A stretch of 64,000 bases of DNA. It comes from Martelella radicis. GTDB taxonomy: Bacteria > Pseudomonadota > Alphaproteobacteria > Rhizobiales > Rhizobiaceae. Numbering within the stretch: position 1 is the first letter of the stretch; every line of letters begins with the position of its first letter. The stretch lies in NCBI RefSeq assembly GCF_014196625.1, contig NZ_JACIDZ010000012.1:1-64000 (forward strand), written 5' to 3'. Below are positions 63,101-64,000 of the stretch, piece after piece. The position numbers and the translations under genes are program-made. The notes beneath the pieces are model-generated. The model saw only the letters and a program-made list of their open reading frames with translations, did not search any database and was not told the DNA's origin.

Positions 63101-63443
63101 TATTGTCGATCGCGTCCTTGACGTCGCGCAGCGCCTCGTCGGGCTTCACTTCCATGCGGAACAGCACCGAGGTGGTGGAAACGCCGTCGGTCACCGTGGA
63201 GTTCAGTTCATCGACGCCGGAGACGCTGGCGATCGCGTCCTCGATCTTCTTCGTCACCTGCATTTCCAGTTCCGCAGGTGCCGCGCCGCTCTGGGTCACG
63301 GTCACGGCGACGACGGGAACGTCGATATTCGGGAAACGGGTGATCGGCATGTCGCGGAACGACTGCAGGCCCATGAACAGGAGCAGGCCCAAGAGCAGAA
63401 GCGGCGCAACCGGATTTCGAATGGCCCAGGCTGAGAAATTCAT
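60159..63443 (-). CDS. RND efflux transporter permease
   Basis: A 1094-residue inner-membrane pump of the resistance-nodulation-division superfamily (AcrB/MdtB type). It opens with AIRNPVAPLLLLGLLLFMGL, has PNIDVPVVAVTVTQSGAAPA, the large periplasmic loops, GILVDDAIVEVENIERHIG in TM4 with the proton-relay Asp pair, and the second half TM set ending near LLVVPAFFMIMDDIARLLRW. The C-terminal 40 residues form a charged, likely coiled tail (KIAKLEERIDEIENN). It is translated 11 bases after the adaptor gene. Substrates cannot be predicted. Confidence 0.95.
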   Translation of the reverse strand: MNFSAWAIRNPVAPLLLLGLLLFMGLQSFRDMPITRFPNIDVPVVAVTVTQSGAAPAELEMQVTKKIEDAIASVSGVDELNSTVTDGVSTTSVLFRMEVKPDEALRDVKDAIDNIRSDLPANADEPVVRKIDVEGQAIQTFAVSSPNMSLEELSWFVDDTIERALQGIRGVGRVDRYGGADREIQVSLDENKLASYGITASDVNAQLRQTNADTGSGRGQVAGAEQAIRTLGDARSVSDLANTMIALGNGRFARLSDLGTVTDTYEEPRTFARHEGNPVVSFGVFRSKGASEVTVADAVAEALDEVRAEHPDVSIDLIDDAVYFTKGNYTAALDTLYEGAILAIIVVFLFLHNWRATLIAAVALPFSVIPTFWIMDMLGFSLNLVSLISLTLATGILVDDAIVEVENIERHIGMGKTPYRAALDAADEIGLAVIATSFTIIAVFAPVSFMPGIPGQYFIQFGLTVAFAVFFSLVVARLITPVMAAYMLKPAKHKAAEDSEANDGRAMRGYTAAVRWTTAWRYPTLGLAIMVLIISGYFMSKIPGSFMPPEDASRIVLSVELPPNAQLSDTEAMTRLVANRIEGFQGVESVTVLGGSSPLGDLEYRRATVTVTLENLAHSLPEAIVNDLIGGLPLIGQYLPKLEPQGRTIPQWQIEQEVLAALSDIPDLRVTKLNDRGQRDIQFNFLSDNEEDLQQAVAILESKLRADPMLDKVSSEGALPRPELQIHPKKEIAARLGVTPAQIANTVRVSTVGDIDANLPKISLDNRLIPIRVRTDLELRRDLSAIRNLKIQTATGEMVPLSVVADVNYTEGVATVDRYDRHRVVTIGANLPPGVALDPATARFREIVENTEIPDTVTLAESGDAKILAEMQQSFINAMLLGLFLVLAVLILLFKDVIQPFTILFSLPLALGGVAIALILTDEPVSMPVMIGLLMLMGIVTKNAILLVDFAKEAIWHGMERRAALVEAGRKRARPIIMTSIAMSAGMLPAALGVGEGSAFRAPMATAVIGGIIVSTVLSLLVVPAFFMIMDDIARLLRWAFSRFIGQRDPDDHVYTTEEAGRLSEANRAKIAKLEERIDEIENNRDGYGRHGMA

Positions 63444-63454
63444 GTGTCCTGACC

Positions 63455-64000
63455 TCAGTTCAGCGGCGCTTCGGCGGCCGGTACGGGGTTGATCCGGTCA
63501 CCGGCGCGCACATAGGCGCCGGCCTTGGCCACCACCTGGTCGCCCTCGGCAAGACCGTCAACGATCTCGATCGCGTCGCCGTCCTGAATGCCGGTCTTGA
63601 CCGTCACGATCTCCACCGTGCCGTCCTTCACCCGGCGCACGGTGGAGCCCTGGCGGTCGATATTGACGGCGGTCATCGGCAAGGCCAGGTTCTCGGCTTC
63701 CTCGACGATGATCTCGGCGCTGGCATACATGCCGGGCCGGGCGCGTCCAGGTTCATCAATGGAGATGAAGACATCGCCGAGACGGGTGATGTTGTCGACG
63801 ACGGGCGAGACCAGCCGGACGGTGCCGCTGAGAGCGGGCGCATCGCCGACCAGCGAAATCGTGGCGCTCTGCCCCTCCGATACCTTCATCATGTTTTCCT
63901 CGGGAACCTCGGCAACCAGCTCGATCGCGCCGTCGCGGATCATGGTGAACATCGGCGTCGAGGCGCCGGTGGCAATCGCGCCGATGCGGGCATTCTTGCC
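63455..64000 (-). CDS. RND efflux periplasmic adaptor subunit, cut by the right edge (C-terminal part)
   Basis: The frame stays open to the window edge, so the N-terminal part lies beyond 64000. The visible 181 codons are the beta-barrel and membrane-proximal region of an AcrA-like membrane-fusion protein: ELVAEVPEENMMKVSEGQSA, LVSPVVDNITRLGDVFISID, ARPGMYASAEIIVEEAENLA and VETGIQ-like VKTGIQDGDAIEIVDGLAEG. It links the RND pump to an outer-membrane channel. It precedes the pump by 11 bases on the same strand. Confidence 0.92.
   Translation of the reverse strand, partial: GKNARIGAIATGASTPMFTMIRDGAIELVAEVPEENMMKVSEGQSATISLVGDAPALSGTVRLVSPVVDNITRLGDVFISIDEPGRARPGMYASAEIIVEEAENLALPMTAVNIDRQGSTVRRVKDGTVEIVTVKTGIQDGDAIEIVDGLAEGDQVVAKAGAYVRAGDRINPVPAAEAPLN

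Noticed and set aside
60027-63434. 1135-codon plus-strand frame opposite the RND gene
   Set aside because: Antisense shadow: the RND protein is conserved throughout, and the plus-strand product is rich in His/Asp/Arg with no domain.

Overview
The window is GC-rich, gene-dense alphaproteobacterial chromosome, most like Rhizobiales/Rhizobiaceae. Evidence for this is the split proton-translocating transhydrogenase (pntA in two genes plus pntB) behind a tiny aa3-oxidase subunit IV gene, a PutA/Lrp pair, ExoD, the N-acetylglutaminylglutamine amide (NAGGN) osmolyte cluster, ureE-ureF-ureG, and several families of palindromic intergenic repeats of the kind common in rhizobia. No rRNA, tRNA, CRISPR array, transposase, integrase or phage gene was seen. 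Genus is not resolved.

Layout. 0.3-2.6 kb (minus): TRAP transporter membrane subunits without a visible binding protein. 2.9-6.2 kb (plus): aa3 subunit IV and the transhydrogenase operon. 6.4-11.2 kb: small housekeeping and stress genes (extensin-like protein, two STAS-like paralogues, DUF2325, ABM monooxygenase, VOC protein, DUF423, truncated haemoglobin, DeoR regulator). 11.4-15.9 kb: class II fructose-bisphosphate aldolase converging on a sugar-type ABC importer (binding protein and two permeases, no ATPase).

16.1-45.7 kb is the most unusual part: a continuous accessory catabolic region of hydrolases and importers. It contains a flavoprotein and a questin-oxidase-like protein; two cytosine-deaminase-like amidohydrolases; a LysR regulator, creatininase-like hydrolase and CocE-like hydrolase with a polyamine-type ABC importer (fused permease); a second LysR divergent from a cupin, cysteine hydrolase, HpxZ/AtzH-like protein, AtzE/HpxY-like amidase and HpxW-like Ntn hydrolase; a DenD-like dehydrogenase and a third amidohydrolase; and a third LysR followed by a second polyamine-type importer, nucleoside phosphorylase, PfkB kinase, ADP-ribosylglycohydrolase and a second creatininase. 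Two of the LysR proteins, the two binding proteins and the two creatininases are paralogous pairs, so the region looks like two related import-and-degrade modules for nitrogen-rich, probably heterocyclic or nucleoside-like compounds, plus a linear amide/ureide module. A shared 11-base word (AAATTGCATWA) lies in front of three transcription units of these modules and is a candidate common operator. Substrates are inference.

45.9-64 kb: putA and its Lrp regulator, exoD, two small genes, a MarR regulator facing the NAGGN operon (asparagine-synthetase-like amidotransferase, GNAT/ATP-grasp synthetase, M42 peptidase), urease accessory genes ureEFG without urease structural genes, a Crp/Fnr regulator with a perfect FNR/FixK-type box far upstream, and an RND efflux pump whose adaptor gene runs off the right edge.
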